DNA of 64,000 bases from Ambrosia x helenae (taxonomy: Eukaryota > Streptophyta > Magnoliopsida > Asterales > Asteraceae): the NCBI GenBank assembly GCA_030844895.1, contig CM061226.1:114748574-114812573 (forward strand). Direction: 5' to 3'. The position numbers and the translations under genes are program-made. Below the pieces are notes generated by a model that made no database searches, was not told where the DNA came from, and saw nothing but the letters and a program-made list of their open reading frames with translations. Of the stretch, positions 12,786 to 24,482 are shown piece after piece; positions within the stretch are counted from its first letter, which is position 1; the number at the start of each line of letters is the position of its first letter.

Positions 12786-13236
12786 GCTGTAAAAAATTAG
12801 TTTATTTAAATTTCAGTTTATTTCAGCAGCCTGCAGACGTTAACAAACAAACAGTCTTCTTCTTGCAGACTGCAGAACTTTTTCTGCAGAAAAAACAAAC
12901 ATCACCTTAGAATATTAGTATAACTACCCAAATAACCCTTATGGTTTACTTTTCATTTTAATAAACCTTTTACTTTATAAATTTATATTTAACCAATGTT
13001 ATTATTATATAAATTTAAACCCGATTGAGTTACAAGATAACATGTCGTAACGCATATGCTTGGTTTAACGTATTTACGTCTAAGCTTTGTTCGGCATAAC
13101 AATATCGCTGCAACACCTTCACTAATTTTTACATAAAATTCCGAATATTCTTAACATGTTTGCTATAACACGTGGGTTTACATGAAAGAATTTGCTTTTA
13201 TTAAATAAACTTTCAAATTGAAGCGTATAATATGTT

Positions 13237-13925
13237 TTTTTTAAAAGTAAACTTCATTAAAAAACGCCAAAGGCGGTCCTCAAAGCGAGGACCCCCGGCC
13301 AAACCAACACCTTATATCAAGTCCAAAGGATAATTACACCATTTTTTCCAATCGATATTTTTTAATCTAGCTCTATGGCGAATCCAAAAATACGAAGTCA
13401 ACTTAATTGTTTCCAACACCTCAACCGGACATTTAGACTTGTCTTTGAAAATGTGATCATTCCTTTCCATCCAAATAATCCAAAGAGTGGAAAAGAAAAT
13501 GCCTCTAAGAATATGCTTTTTCGACTTCGGAAGCGCTTGGGATTCTGCAAAATTCAGAATATCTAGCACATCAAAAGCAAAGAAAGTTCCCAATTGACAC
13601 CAGAAACCGACCCTACTCCATATCTCTAAAGAGAAGGAGCAACCGGTGAACAAGTGCATAGCCGTTTCTTGAGCCGAATTACATAAAATGCACGAATCCT
13701 CACTCAAAGGAATGCCTCGCTTAGCCAGCTCCGCACGAGTAGGAAGACGATCACGAAGAGCTCTCCAAACCAAAATCTTGCATTTTAAGGAAACCCAACA
13801 TTTCCATTTAATTGTGGGGGAACTAACCGGTTGATAGGCTTCGTAAAGAAGCTTCTTCGCTGAACTTACTGAAAAGACCCCACTAGAGTCCGCCTTCCAG
13901 CTCCATTTGTCTTCGCCCCCCTGTC
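13237..13925 (-). pseudogene. 5'-truncated LINE with zf-RVT domain
   Basis: Minus-strand translation runs from about 13925 (WSWKADSSGVFSVSSAKKLL, then KCKILVWRALRDRLPTRAEL) to the stop at 13312. It shows the C-terminal zinc-binding reverse-transcriptase-associated domain (zf-RVT): CILCNSAQETAMHLFTGC, then LWIIWMERNDHIFKDK near the end. Plant L1-type LINEs carry this after the RT domain. Everything upstream is missing, as expected from 5' truncation during target-primed reverse transcription. The 3' end is near a T-rich run at about 13232-13240 (poly-A on the minus strand). A SINE lies just past the truncated end. Confidence 0.8.
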
Positions 13926-13970
13926 ATTGAAAATCAAATATAACATTAGATCTTTTTTCCGATCATAAAC

Positions 13971-14221
13971 ATGTTTTGAACGGCCAACGAAATCAAACCC
14001 GAGCACTTTCAGAACACCCTTTCATCAATCAGGTACTCCAAGGGTACCCGAGACGTCCACCACCTATTTTGGGGAAAACCCGATAACCCACTTGCCCATA
14101 GGTACGACAATGAATTACCGGTAAAACTCGTTTGATTCAAGAATCGAATCTAGGATCCTCAGGTCTTCTATCATTATTCACCAATGTCTTTACCACTGCA
14201 CTGCACTGCAATGGTATTGGC
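13971..14221 (-). mobile_element. tRNA-derived SINE, family shared with 46440-46762
   Basis: Flanked by a 15-bp duplication, tttccgatcataaac (13956-13970) and tttccaatcataaac (14222-14236), with one mismatch. Read on the minus strand, a box-A-like region and a box-B-like gattcgattc are followed by gttttaccgg, a region with gggttttcccc, and the 3' end ttggccgttcaaaac. The same words in the same order occur in the SINE at 46440-46762, so both belong to one family, with this copy much diverged. Confidence 0.72.
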
Positions 14222-14478
14222 TTTCCAATCATAAACTATTATTAATCCTTTTCAACAATTGTTAACGTACATTTCTATGTTTAAATCAGGTCAATATAGT
14301 ACGTCTAATGTGATCAACAATGCGATTAACAAAACCAATCTATGCTGAGTTAAATAACGTCTTTACGAATAAATAAAATAAACTAGTCAATTTCTAATGC
14401 AATTTTCTTCCCTTGAAACTATATAAATAAAATAATTCAATTTTGTTCTTGTTCAATACTAGTGGGTGTGCGAATTTG

Positions 14479-14911
14479 TTGTATGTGTTTAACAGAAAAA
14501 AGAGGCACGTAATTGGTTTTAATGTTTTATATGCATGTTAAACTCAACTCAACTGAACACATGTCGGACTAGTATATATTCATAACTTTAATTACTAACT
14601 TGAGACAAAAAAAATTATTAAATTTGATTATTTAAAAGATATATATATAGGGTCGAGATCATGTGCAAAGTGTGTTTTGTGTGAGAAGGGTAAGAAGTGT
14701 TTTGGAGCATTAGATCATCTTAATCAATGGTTTAGATTTAATGAGTGCCATTATTGTATGTGTTTAACAGAAAAAAGAGGCACGTAATTGGTTTTAATGT
14801 TTTATATGCATGTTAAACTCAACTCAACTGAACACATGTCGGACTAGTATATATTCATAACTTTAATTACTAACTTGAGACAAAAAAAATTATTAAATTT
14901 GATTATTTAAA

Positions 14912-14956
<45 letters not shown>
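14479..14956. repeat. 171-bp direct duplication inside a dispersed repeat, plus (TA)n
   Basis: 14479-14649 recurs with no difference I could see at about 14754-14924 (offset 275 bp). The two copies are split by about 104 bp that begin ggtcgagatcatgtgcaaag. The second copy ends in an expanded (TA)n run to about 14955, whereas the first ends in tatatatag. Surrounding sequence (14440-15140) is related to 19800-20260 and 21501-21700. Confidence 0.8.
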
Positions 14957-14958
<2 letters not shown>

Positions 14959-17820
14959 AATATCTTGTAAAATTTTCACTTTATTCTTTATCATATTATT
15001 TATCCCTTTACTTTATACATCTATATAACTTGTTACTTTCTGTTTAGATTCGCACGAATATATTCATTTTGAAAAGAAAAAAAAATGCTAGAACCCTTAA
15101 TGAAAAATAATATTCTTGAGAGTAACTTGTGTACATTATTTAAGATGCGCGTTGCAGCGGATGTCCCAACTCATATTAGATTAAATTATGTTCTGAAATT
15201 TAGCAAGGATTCCTGAGATGTACTCCATTGTTATGACTCCAATTTTGCGTTTTGTAGACTTAACAAATTCGAACAATAATTACATGGTTAGTTGGTTCAA
15301 ACATATAAGAGCGTCTCCAACAAGGGACACAAGACCCGCCCCTACCTAAACGAATTCTCCTAATATCCTCATCCATGAACAAACATGGATTTTTCCCCTC
15401 TTCTCTTTCCTCTACCACATCCTCCACGTTCGTCCCATGAATTTCACTCATCCCTTTCTCCTATCCTCTACATCAAACACCATTGGTCAACGGCCATAAC
15501 AAATGCAAGTATGACACATTACGGATGTTCAAGTACTGTGTTGTATTAGCTCTTATTGTACATATTAGTCACTTTATTTAGTCTATATTGCTTCATCATG
15601 TTATAAATGTGTCATGTGACTTCAAATTAAAATAGCAAAATTAGAACAAAGTAACTATTATTTCATCAACTAACAAGATGTCATAAATAAAATGAAAAAT
15701 CCAAAAAGAGAAAACATTCTTTCTTGGCCCAATTTATATACTTCAAAAGGCCGCACAAGAAGGCATGCAAAAAACAAACCACCTTAGGCATCAAAGTTAA
15801 ATGGATCACGCAAGAACAACTCCATTTACATTGCCTAGTCTTATTGATATGTCAAAAACCTTTTGTCGAAATTCCACCACAAGCCTGCCAAGAGTAGTGG
15901 GATCAATCTGATGTTGATATACAAAGAAGATCAAAAAACTAAGAAGCATGGTTCTAATACTTCTAAATGTAAAAATTTCAACCCATTATTAAAGAGAATC
16001 AACTTGGATTATATGTTACATCAAACGGGTCATATGGGTAAAAATTTAAATCTTATTAGCAATGAGGCGGCTCAACTTGGTTAAAAAGATCGAAAGGTGC
16101 CACAAATGGATTTAGAAGGCTACATCCGACAACCTATACCCTGCTATATCATTTAGTTCAAAAAACACCTTTTTAATCATATTACACAAATTAATTGTTT
16201 TTAAAATGCAAGATTTCAAGAAGAATAAAAAAAGGCATACAGTTAGTAAGTAAAGAGATTAGCACACTACCTTTCGCTCAAGATGTAGTTTTTTCCCTTT
16301 ACCAAGTATTCTTGTAAAGTTTCTTTGAGTTCTTTCTCCTCTGCTGCAAGGAGTGCCTTGTAGAATAACAACAAAATTATATCAGATATATTCAAGAATA
16401 AACACGAGCCATGCCACTTGTGAGTAACTCGAGATACCTCTCTTTCAAAGTTCAAATGATATAGCCAATGTATAATGTAACTGAGCATCCTTTTTTACCC
16501 CATCTTATAATTTTAATCTAATATATAGTGATATCACTGTAACCTATATGGCTTTTAATTTTTGTTTGCATTCAAGGTTCCTCCAGCTTGCTTGTATATA
16601 ATATTGTTTATTGTTTTGTTCATTTTAATGTGGTTTATTAAGCAGTGTAACACATTTTAATGACAACATTTGACAGACTTTATACTTGTTTTGTTGTATC
16701 CAGCAAACAAATGATTCCCCAAAATTCACTATCATATTCTTCACTTTATACTTCACTATGTTGTTACAGAAACAATACACTGATGATACACAGGTATAAA
16801 AAAACCAAGCAATATTATGAGCTAGAAACCATGCTTCACGTACTGTTAATAGATATATGCACCAACTTCCAAAACAAACACGCGGAATTACTATTTGGCA
16901 CAAACAAACACACAGAATTACAACACATTATGAGAAGACCAATTCAAAAGGTACAGATTTAAATCATCTTGTAATGTAATGCAGGTGTATCCAAAACTTA
17001 ACACAGTGTAAAACATAAAAAATAACCAATTATCTTTAAATTAGTAATCATAACCACAAACATCCACCTATGAAAACCACATAATGAAGCTTTGAAAGAC
17101 ACAAATTAAAACACAGGGCATGTGGAAATCAACGTCAACAATATTTACAAAGCGATCTAATAAGAAAACGAATAAACATTGACAAAGTAAAAAACTAAAA
17201 TCAACCCCGAACTCCATTGCTAAAGTTCCTGTAGTACTATACATACCATACCTATGTCTCCGGTACCTAATACCAGTGACCGTCTAGACCCTTAGACCCA
17301 TGACCATCAACTTACAGGTTGGTTATCGATTTCGTTATCGGTGATAGTGGAGCTTCTGTTGGTGAGAGGAATGAACTAAGAGGACGACTGGAGCGTCTTA
17401 AATTGGTGAAGGGATTTGTGTATTCAATTTTTGTATTCAATTTGGGGATTTGAAAGGATTTGTATATTTGTATTCAATTTGGTGATGTGAAAGGATTTGT
17501 GTATTCAATTTCAATGGACGGTTTCATTCAATTTGGACATTCAATTTTAACGGAGGGTTTCACAACTCATGGCTGATGGGCAACTAAGGAAGGAGCAGGG
17601 GCATAGATGGGAAAAAAGAGTAAAAGAATAGGGATTATAACTAAGACCTTTCATATCCCATCTTAAACTTTAAGTAAAATTACCTTTGTAGTCATCTCTC
17701 ATTCTTAATAAGATAACATAGATAATTAATTGCTTATAGATCATTTCAGTTGGTGCAATATAAAACGAAATGTTAGAAAATGAGTATATAATGTTGGAAG
17801 TCAATAATTAGAAGTTACAC
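14957..17820. other. Intergenic, no gene supported
   Basis: 14957-15140 continues the dispersed repeat also seen near 20.1 and 21.5 kb. About 15308-15470 has the gagcgtctccaac word common at MITE ends. The ORFs at 15863-16084 and 16625-16962 lack recognisable domains and show no codon or splice support. 17400-17560 holds degenerate tandem copies of gatttgtgtattcaattt. I see no RNA gene. Confidence 0.55.
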
Positions 17821-17822
17821 TA

Positions 17823-18097
17823 TGTGTAGTGGGGGCTTTATTTATAAAGCCCTTGTTTTTTATTGGTCCACGTGGCAGCTGAATCAGGGGGCGCTATTTA
17901 TACAAAAAAAAACTGATAAACACATATTGTACACGTGGCAACTGAGGATTTGTTGGGCACTTTGGCATTTGGCGTTATATAGTTGGAATTATTTGTAATT
18001 TGGCTTGGGCATGAATTTGTAATATGGAGCCCCTATGTTTTGGTGTTTGGGGCTTTATTTTACAAAATAAAGCCCCATATAACACCCACTACACCCG
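17823..18097. repeat. MITE-like element with gtgtagtggg ends
   Basis: The left end reads gtgtagtgggggctttat and the reverse-complemented right end gggtgtagtgggtgttatat. The subterminal word ggggctttatt occurs in both arms. Size is about 275 bp. I could not define a target duplication. Confidence 0.5.
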
Positions 18098-18287
18098 GAC
18101 TTAGAGGATGTTAAATGGTTTACTTTATTTTAGTAGGAAGACTAAGATTTATATTAGTTTTATTTTATATGTTGAAAGTTGAAACCACTAGTGGTTATTT
18201 TCATAGTTGGGACTATTATTGGTCAAAGAGCAATAGTTGGAATTATTTATAATTTCCATTACTCCTTTTATAATTATCTTGTTTTCG

Positions 18288-19037
18288 AATTCTAGTCTTA
18301 GTAGGTTTCTTGGGCATCAAGGATTGTTTAGCAAATTCAAATTTGTGACGCATTTCCAACAAAACCTTGATGTTAGAAAAACCATCGTCGGAAACCAAAT
18401 ACTACACATTTATTACTAGGGCTGGCATAACAGGTTACACGAACATGTTAAGACACGAACACGAAACCTGTAAACACGAACACGACACGAAATCTAATCG
18501 TGTCATTTTTTTCAAACACAAACACGAACCTGTGTATAACAGGTTAACACGATAAGACACGATAAGGAATACCTAGTAAAGCAGGTTAACACGAAAACAC
18601 ACGAAAATACAGGATAAGACACGACAAGACATGATAAGAAACACGATAAGATACTATAAGACATGTTAAGACATGAACACGAAACAGGTACACATGAACA
18701 CAACACGAAAATAAATAGGTCTTATTGTGTCGACCTGTTATAGACACGAAACCTGTTAAAATCGTGTAGGTTCGTGTCAGGTTATCGTGTTCATGTTTGA
18801 ATTGCCAGCCATATTTACTAAGCAATTTTCCAACGTATTTCTTACGAAAATATGGTGTAGGAAATTTGTGATGCAATTGCTACGCAATTTTCAAAGTATT
18901 GGTCGATATTGTATAGCAAATTTGTCCAAATAATGGTGAGTTTTGTCGTCACAAATTAGTAGCAAATTCGTCAAAATTTGTGACGTATTCTTTTTCATAG
19001 GAAACTTATGTAGCAAATGACCACTTTTCTAGTAGTG
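18288..19037. mobile_element. CACTA (En/Spm) transposon end, truncated
   Basis: The right border reads cttttctagtagtg, the complement of a CACTACTAGAAAAG terminus typical of plant CACTA elements. The 700 bp before it is filled with short repeated words such as gcaaatttg, tttgtgacg and cgcaattttc in both orientations, like CACTA subterminal repeats. No matching left CACTA terminus was found, so the element is truncated or lies in pieces. A hAT element (18416-18812) is inserted in it. Confidence 0.62.
18416..18812. mobile_element. hAT-like MITE, 397 bp
   Basis: Ends CTAGGGCTGGCA and, reverse-complemented, ATGGCTGGCAA. The flanking 8-mers ATTTATTA (18408-18415) and ATTTACTA (18813-18820) differ by one base. 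The interior consists of short repeated words around acacgaacacg / cgtgttcgtgt in both orientations. It lies within the CACTA end. Confidence 0.7.
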
Positions 19038-20068
19038 CAATATGAGTTTTGTTCCAATTCATCTTAACTTTTTGAAGTTAGATTTTTTAGTAGTTAGATT
19101 TGTATATACAGAACAAGGTGTGCAGCCACGTCAATTCCCTTCCAACCCTAAAAAAACACGGTGTGGTGGTGACCTGAAGAGTTTTTTTTAATCAACCAAC
19201 CATTCATAATCCAAGAACCAACCACAACCATTCACCTCCCCCTCACCTCTTACCCCACGCCTATGAAAATATTCACCCAACCTGCCACACACCAGATATG
19301 AGGTGGCGTTGATGGCGTGAAGCGGTTTCACATCACCTTCCAAACACACACACATAACCAACCCCCCACCCCAGTCTAAGATCCTAATTCATTTATTCAT
19401 TTAACTAATAACAACAACCGTACCCAATATAATCCCACAAATAGTCAAGCTACCGATAGGGTCTGAGAAGGATGAGATGTAGGCAAGTCTTACCCCTATT
19501 CTAGAGGATAGAGAGGCTTCAAAAATATATCTAGAAATAGAGTCAAATAAATACATGCAATCAAATAAAAATCAAACATGGTGATAAATTTCTTATATAG
19601 ACACACAAGCAATTACTCAATGTCTATTCGAGAAAAAAATAATAATAATAGCAAAATGAATTTAACCAATGACCAGTAATATTTTCTTATTTTTTATTAC
19701 ATTTTATTAAAGCCTATAAAAGTCTAATATTTTTCAATCTCCCACCTCAAACACCCTCATTTCGACACTACAAAACTGTCCTTAATTTTAGTAGATATGA
19801 TTTTCTATTTTGTTCTTGTTCAATTCTAGTGGGTGCATATATAAATTGTTTGTGTGTGTTTAATAGAAAATAATTAAATATTCTCATTACATATTATAAT
19901 CAAATGATCAATAAATCTGAAATAAAATTCCTAGTACTAAGTAATAACTTTAATTACTAAGCCGAGACATAAAAGAATATAATGTAACAATTTTGATATT
20001 ATTATTTTTTTTCTGTAAAATATGTAATATCTTATAAAATTTCCCACTATATTCTTTATATCCTCTTA
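19038..20068. other. Intergenic with a promoter-like fragment
   Basis: 19713-19722 has cctataaaag followed by a CT-rich leader and gacactacaaaac. This resembles the promoter and leader of the DUF4408/DUF761 gene at 23426 (cctataaaag, then tatcactacaaaac). No ORF follows here. From about 19800 the sequence belongs to the dispersed repeat also seen at 14.4 kb. Confidence 0.5.
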
Positions 20069-21696
20069 TTTATTCCTTTACTTCATATATATGACATACG
20101 ACTTTCTGTTTATATTCACATGAATATATTCACTTTGAAAAAAAAAATATATGCTAGAATCTTAAAAGAATCATATTATGCATACAAGTTTCACATCTAT
20201 AAGTATAAAATGAAAAAATGTATAACACAAGCATAAATTCTTGAGACCAACTTCGGTACATTATTAACATAAGAGTGAATTACAGAATTCGTCCTTTATG
20301 TTTATAGTGGATTGTAAATCATGACCTTTACAAAAATAAATTACAAAAATCGTACTTTATGTTTTAAAACCATTGCATGTTATGTCCTTTCCCACAAACC
20401 TAGTTTATTTTTTACGTTAAGTTTGATCACGTGGACCCCACGTGAGGGCATTTTCATCTTAACACCAGCTGCTTGATATCCCACCTGATTAAAAACCCAC
20501 ATCTACCCCCCACATCTTCTACGTCTCTTTCTCTTCTCCACCTACCACCACCAACCATCGCCCCCACCTGCCACCACTCCTAGCCGGAGAACCATTGTAG
20601 GGCTTGTCAAAACCTGAACACTTCTACCACTCTCAAGTCTTAACAGCACCACCCTCCACCACTCTCAATACCACGGCCACAACCACCACCAATCACCCTT
20701 TCTCAAAACCACCTCTACCACTGTCAACACCACCATCGTCACTCAAACCACCAACATTAAACTCCAACCACCACTGCCATCACCCCCTTATCAATACCAC
20801 CTCCACCATTGTTAGCATCAAGATCGTGTAACTCTAACTCCAAATTGTCAAGTTCCAAACCTATTACCTCTAGCTTCTCGCTACTTTCTCTCTCTACATA
20901 CCAAACCTAGATCTGGTCAAACCACTACAAACCATTGTTGGTTCTCGAAATAGAGGCAACTGTCTGTTAGCTTGAGAAAGGCTCATCTTTCGGCAACTAC
21001 CCCTGTCTCATCTCCATTCACCTTAAACTCCCCTCACCGTCGTTCGTCTTCAACCGCTTTTTCGTCTATACCTTCAACGAGAAAACAGTGACAAGTTTCA
21101 GATCTGGAAATCGGATGGAGGGTGGGGATCTATGGTTTTGTGGTGTTGTAGTTATAAAGGAGAGGGGAGCCGAAAAACTGATGGTGGTAGGTGAGGGTAG
21201 TGGTGGTGGCCGGAGATTCTGGTTTGGGGAGGGAGGTTGGAAGCAGATGGAACATTGTGTGTGTGTGTGTGTGTGTAAGTAGGTGTTTTCATTTTGGTTT
21301 TTGTCCTTTTTTAAAATAAAAGGGTAATGAGACTAATTTGCCCTTACATGGGGTCCACTTGGTCAAATTTAACCATGAAAATAAACAGAGTTAAGGGTAA
21401 AGGACGAACCATGCAATGATTTTTAAACATAAAGTACAATTTTTGCAATTTTTCTTTCTTAAATACATGATTTGCAATTCGCTTTAAACATAAAGTACAA
21501 TTTATTCCTTTACTTCATATATATGACATACGACTTTCTGTTTATATTCACATGAATATATTCACTTTGAAAAAAAAAAAAAACATATGCTAGAATCTTA
21601 AAAGAATCATATTATGCATACAAGTTTCACATCTATAAGTATAAAATAGAAAAAATGTATAACACAAGCATAAATTCTTGAGACCAACTTCGGTAC
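20069..21696. repeat. TIR element flanked by 190-bp direct repeats
   Basis: 20069-20260 and 21501-21696 are near-identical direct repeats, starting tttattcctttacttcat and ending cttcggtac. Between them is a 1.2-kb element with inverted arms: the left from about 20273 (gtgaattacagaattcg) and the reverse-complemented right from about 21507. Both arms share a cgtactttatgtttaaa-type word and attgcatg. The interior holds ccacca tracts (20530-20800) and (GT)n at about 21257-21277. The direct repeats are copies of a wider family (14.4-15.1 kb), so this may be a transposon caught between two copies. Confidence 0.65.
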
Positions 21697-22466
21697 TTTA
21701 TTTAAGATAATTAACTGGCCATGTTTTAGTATCCAAACATTTTCTCTTTGTAGATGCAATATTAGAGTAATTTTTTCTTTAACTTATAAATCATTAAATT
21801 TTTGTTAGTTGATAAATAAAACTTTTTATATTCAATCCACAATTGCCAATTACATTAAACGAGTTAACGTAACCCGCGCGTTGCTGCGGGATACTATTCT
21901 AAATATCCATAATTTTACTATATGAGATGTGGAAATTAGTAAGTTTATAAAAAAAATTAAGAAATAATAATAGTTGTTGAGAAAAAGTAATGATGCTAAA
22001 TTTTTGCAATAATAAAAATATATAAATAAAAGTAAATAACAATAATGAAAAATAAGAAATATAACAGCTCTTGGAAAAGTATCACAATAGTTTGTTGAGT
22101 AGTAAAAAAAACCTTTTTAGTGGTGAAAACAATAAAAATAACTTACTATTAGTATATGCATGTAATTGACATATTTGATGACATTTTAATTTACATATTC
22201 TTCATCTTCATAGAAAATCAAAAATGTTTTGTTGTCCTCCATTCTCTCTCGAATGATTCGACTGTTCAAACTCACAACAGATGACATCTTTAAAAGTTAA
22301 ATACCATATAATTAAAATAGTAATTTGGAAAACATATGAAGCGCTACACGACATGAATTCGTTTGGAATTGTCGATTTTGTTTGATATAAATTGGTCGGT
22401 TTGTTAGGTTACAAACAATACATTGGAATAAGTTAACTTCAGATTTAATAAAAAAAAACTTCAGAT

Positions 22467-22525
<59 letters not shown>

Positions 22526-23270
22526 TTGCCTTGGACGAAAACCATTCAATATTTAAGTTTCAACCGTATGAAAAAAAAGAGTAACTAATGAGGATGATTT
22601 GTAAAATTAAAAGAAAAAACGTAAAACAATTTCTTTTCAATGTCACCGTCTCTCTATCTCACTCTTTTCTCTCTCTCTCCACTCACCCTCTCACCCTCTC
22701 ACTAAACTCTAGATATGGATTGTCCCACCACCATCACCTTGGCTTGGTAAATGGTATCTCTTTCTCCTCTCTGTTCCTTCACCGTATTATCAATGATGAA
22801 AGTTCACCGTTGGTAACGCTACATCGATGGCTCCGGTGAGTCTCCGACGTTGTGATATTATTCAATATAATCACCATCATCACGAAATCGGGTTTGATCA
22901 TGTACTAAAATCCAATCCAACAACCCTGAGGCTATAACATCGCTATTGATGAACCTTCGTTTTCAAAGACTTCGTAACACTATTACGGATGTGATTTAGG
23001 GTATTATATACACAACAAAAAGATGCGTTGAATCGGTGTGATATATAACCGTTTAATATCGCTCAGAAACCGCCCCCGTTAGTAACCGTAAACGGTATTA
23101 GTAATGTTGCCTCGGCGGTTCTTTAAATGTTGCAATTAACGTCGACGGTTGATGAGTAGATACGGAAAACAATATGACGGAAGTTCAATTGCCTGACGTG
23201 GAGACAGAAGGAATGACGGAAATTAAAGTGCCGTTAACTTGCAACGTTAAGTTGCTAATTGTATGTATAT
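21697..23270. other. Intergenic, no gene seen
   Basis: cccgcgcgttgctgcggg at 21873-21890 followed by CTAA at 21899-21902 looks like a Helitron 3' hairpin. (TAA)n runs at about 22472-22524 and reads as a spurious poly-Leu ORF on the other strand. (CT)n-rich sequence lies near 22650-22710. No coding gene was recognised. Confidence 0.5.
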
Positions 23271-23277
23271 ATAATTA

Positions 23278-23362
23278 GCATGTTGGCGGGCAACAAGCTA
23301 CGCCGCCATCATATCTGAATAGCAAACCTTAACCTACTAAAGACGAAACGTGCCCATTAAAT
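23278..23362 (-). pseudogene. Fossil of the RLE-type LINE 3' coding end
   Basis: ggcgggcaacaagct-cgccgcca and the following bases match the 3' coding end of the non-LTR element at 38066-38130 (ggcgggcaacaagctgcgcc). The minus-strand translation contains FAIQ, comparable with FSIQKGVAAQLVARLP in that element. Only about 85 bp is left. It lies about 60 bp upstream of the TATA box of the next gene. Confidence 0.6.
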
Positions 23363-23425
23363 ATACCAATTATTTAAATGGAAAAGTAAAAATGTATAAA
23401 GAAAATAATTCAAATTATTTTGAAG

Positions 23426-23435
23426 CCTATAAAAG
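23426..23435 (+). promoter_or_regulatory. TATA box of the DUF4408/DUF761 gene
   Basis: CCTATAAAAG lies about 170 bp before the start codon at 23603, followed by a CT/CA-rich leader. That places transcription start near 23460. Confidence 0.65.
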
Positions 23436-23602
23436 CACACTCCATCTCCAAACCCTATCACTACAAAACATGCAAACTCCCTACACTATCCAATGACCAC
23501 CACTCTCCTTTTTACCTTAACAAATCCAACATCCAAATCTTCAATCTAGTAAAACCTCCACAACATATCTAAACTCCAACACATAACCCTTTACATAAAT
23601 AT

Positions 23603-24232
23603 ATGGAGTCCAAACACAAATCTATAATAAAAACAATCAATATCAAAACAAACACAAAGCTCCACAAGATCACGACCGTGTTCCGGTTCATGGAGACGTT
23701 CTTTTTATTAATTATTATCTCTAGGCTTTCATCTCAACTACCCTCCTTCGTTAAACTAGCCGAAGATTATTTATACGTGAGTAGTTTCATGTTCTTTAGC
23801 CATAAGTTCATGTTCGTGATCGGGAACCTAATAATATTAATCCTATTTTTAAGATCACGAGTTGTTGCACATGAAACCAAAGATGAGGCTGGAGAAGGTG
23901 ATTTGTGCTATGAGTATGTTAAAGGGTGTGATCGGAGTGTTGTGAATGCTCCAGTTGTTGTAGGTGTTGTTAGTGATGATATGAAGATGTGTAGGAGCAA
24001 ATCGGAGGATTTGATAAGTGGGAAATGTGTAGATGGTGGAAATAGACCGGAATTGAGGCGGTCGGTGACGGAGATAGGGAGATTGAAGAGCACTGGTGAC
24101 GGTGGTGAACCGGTGGTGAAGAGGTATTCGAAGGATGAAATGAGTTGTGAGGATTTTAGGCGGACGGTGGAGGCTTTTATCGCGCGGCAACAAAAGAACT
24201 TGAGGGATGAGGAGTTGTCCCCCGTGGTGTAA
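23603..24232 (+). CDS. DUF4408 / DUF761 domain membrane protein, single exon
   Basis: An uninterrupted 209-aa ORF. Two hydrophobic segments lie near residues 28-46 (FRFMETFFLLIIISRLSSQL) and 62-83 (FMFFSHKFMFVIGNLIILIL), the layout of plant DUF4408 proteins. The acidic and basic middle is variable. The C-terminus, residues about 178-205 (YSKDEMSCEDFRRTVEAFIA), is a DUF761 motif. Proteins with this pair are single-exon, plant-specific and of unknown biochemical role; some are reported as stress or fibre expressed. The start ATG is preceded by a TATA box about 170 bp upstream and no nearer in-frame ATG. A small inverted repeat lies just after the stop. Domain call good, function unknown. Confidence 0.85.
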   Translation: MESKHKSIIKTINIKTNTKLHKITTVFRFMETFFLLIIISRLSSQLPSFVKLAEDYLYVSSFMFFSHKFMFVIGNLIILILFLRSRVVAHETKDEAGEGDLCYEYVKGCDRSVVNAPVVVGVVSDDMKMCRSKSEDLISGKCVDGGNRPELRRSVTEIGRLKSTGDGGEPVVKRYSKDEMSCEDFRRTVEAFIARQQKNLRDEELSPVV

Positions 24233-24249
24233 ACGGAAAAATTACTGAA

Positions 24250-24482
24250 ATAGTCTTAGTTGATCAAAAGTTTTTAAAAATAGACATTAAATTTTAGTCG
24301 TCCTAAAAGCGGTGGCTAAGCTTTAGACAGTAGTCTAAGACTTAAGAGTGTAAGTTAAATCCTAGCCGTCTTAGCCAACGGAAACAATGTAATGTTTTAG
24401 TTGGTGGCAAAAAGGACTAGCTACTTTGGGGACTAAAGTTGCATGTCTAGCTTTCAAAAACTTTTGGTCAACCAACCAAAGT
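24250..24482. repeat. Small inverted-repeat element just downstream of the DUF761 gene
   Basis: Left arm ttgatcaaaagtttttaaa then tagacattaaattttagtc. The reverse-complemented right arm reads ttgaccaaaagtttttgaaa then tagacatgcaactttagtc. The arms pair over about 50 bp, with a core of about 130 bp. It may form part of the gene's 3'UTR. No target duplication was identified. Confidence 0.5.

Noticed and set aside
16625..16962. Two overlapping ORFs of 92 and 100 codons on opposite strands
   Set aside because: No domain, no splice or promoter support; typical chance ORFs in AT-rich DNA.
22312..22545. Poly-Leu ORF
   Set aside because: Produced by the (TAA)n microsatellite read on the minus strand.
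23855..24193. 112-codon ORF antisense to the DUF761 gene
   Set aside because: Shadow of the real gene; no independent support.
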